Below are positions 34,514-34,720 of a stretch of DNA of 34,720 nucleotides, piece by piece. The notes beneath the pieces were generated by a model, which was given only the letters and a program-made list of their open reading frames with translations, did no database searches and was not told where the DNA came from. The position numbers were made by a program, and so were the translations under genes. The stretch's first letter is position 1, and every line of letters starts with the position of its first letter. The stretch comes from Bacteroidota bacterium (GTDB taxonomy: Bacteria > Bacteroidota > Bacteroidia > Chitinophagales > Saprospiraceae): the NCBI GenBank assembly GCA_017857395.1, contig JAFMDF010000067.1, forward strand, positions 1 through 34,720. The letters run 5' to 3'.

Positions 34514-34660
34514 CAATTTTCAATTTTCAAAAGGGAGTACAGAAAAAGGCCTCTTCTAAGATGAATAAGCCTATATTTAATGGTTAATCGTTCCTTCTTA
34601 ATCATTTTCAAAGTTGCTACCTTTTGAAAATTGTTACTTAAAATTTTAAATTGAAAATTA
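34513..34660. repeat. CAATTTTCAAAAGG palindrome after the E1 gene
   Basis: CAATTTTCAAAAGG (34521-34534) is perfectly complementary to 34620-34633, and the outer flanks are further CAATTTTC/GAAAATTA words. The left arm begins at the E1 stop codon. The 17-mer AATTTTCAATTTTCAAA here (34515-34531) is identical to one at 17907-17923. The unit of about 148 bp has no ORF and could act as the end of the E1 transcript. Confidence 0.65.
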
Positions 34661-34720
34661 TTTTACTACAATGTCATCGCCAAAACAGGTAAGTTAAAGA
34701 AATAAAAATATGTAAAAAAC

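Noticed and set aside
34666-34719. Open minus-strand frame running off the window end (17 residues before a stop)
   Set aside because: It could be the tail of a gene beyond the window, but it is too short and A+T-rich to support as coding.
1-34720. Search for CRISPR arrays, tRNA or rRNA genes, toxin-antitoxin pairs and phage genes
   Set aside because: No regularly spaced repeats, cloverleaf sequences or recognisable genes of these kinds were found.

Overview
The window is chromosomal DNA of a free-living member of the Bacteroidota, most likely the Saprospiria (Saprospira/Lewinella/Haliscomenobacter type). Three things point there: a secreted protein with a type IX secretion (T9SS) C-terminal sorting domain; paired dockerin-like modules of the kind frequent in Saprospiria surface proteins; and strongly A+T-rich DNA with few Shine-Dalgarno sites but occasional matches to the Bacteroidota promoter (TTG, about 20 nt, TAnnTTTG). 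No tRNA, rRNA, CRISPR array, phage or transposase gene is visible.

Layout: 1-2.7 kb, two convergent dockerin-module secreted proteins. 2.9-5.4 kb (minus strand), a YggS-type PLP protein and adenine deaminase, separated by a 141-bp palindromic repeat. 5.8-10.3 kb, a very large uncharacterised helical protein, then malate:quinone oxidoreductase. 10.7-12.8 kb, a 65-aa orphan, an uncharacterised protein and FabI, with strong hairpin terminators. 12.8-13.5 kb, an almost gene-free stretch holding a probable MITE (163 bp, 17-bp terminal inverted repeats, flush 9-bp direct repeats). 13.5-21.7 kb, a DUF4296-like lipoprotein, then a same-strand series: methylmalonate-semialdehyde dehydrogenase, glutamine-synthetase-like ligase, SDR oxidoreductase, aldehyde dehydrogenase, kelch lipoprotein, GcvT. 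21.8-23.9 kb, a molybdopterin oxidoreductase. 24.08-24.72 kb, a GxxExxY (PD-(D/E)XK fold) gene boxed by 40-bp inverted repeats that match at 39 of 40 positions. 24.7-31.7 kb (minus), a giant alpha-2-macroglobulin-like protein with an intact thioester motif, and an RluE-type pseudouridine synthase. 32.05-34.5 kb, a fused alpha/beta E1 component of a 2-oxo acid dehydrogenase.

Most genes are housekeeping metabolism (purine salvage, TCA cycle, fatty acid synthesis, one-carbon and 2-oxo acid oxidation). The 14-19.3 kb cluster looks like a catabolic route using a gamma-glutamyl-amine ligase followed by alcohol/aldehyde oxidation; this is inferred from gene content only.

The most unusual content is between the genes. 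Many spacers hold imperfect palindromes built from short reiterated words, with some words recurring exactly at distant places. The GxxExxY unit has the same architecture with a nuclease-fold gene inside, so the empty palindromes and the gene-bearing unit may be related kinds of hairpin-forming mobile element.
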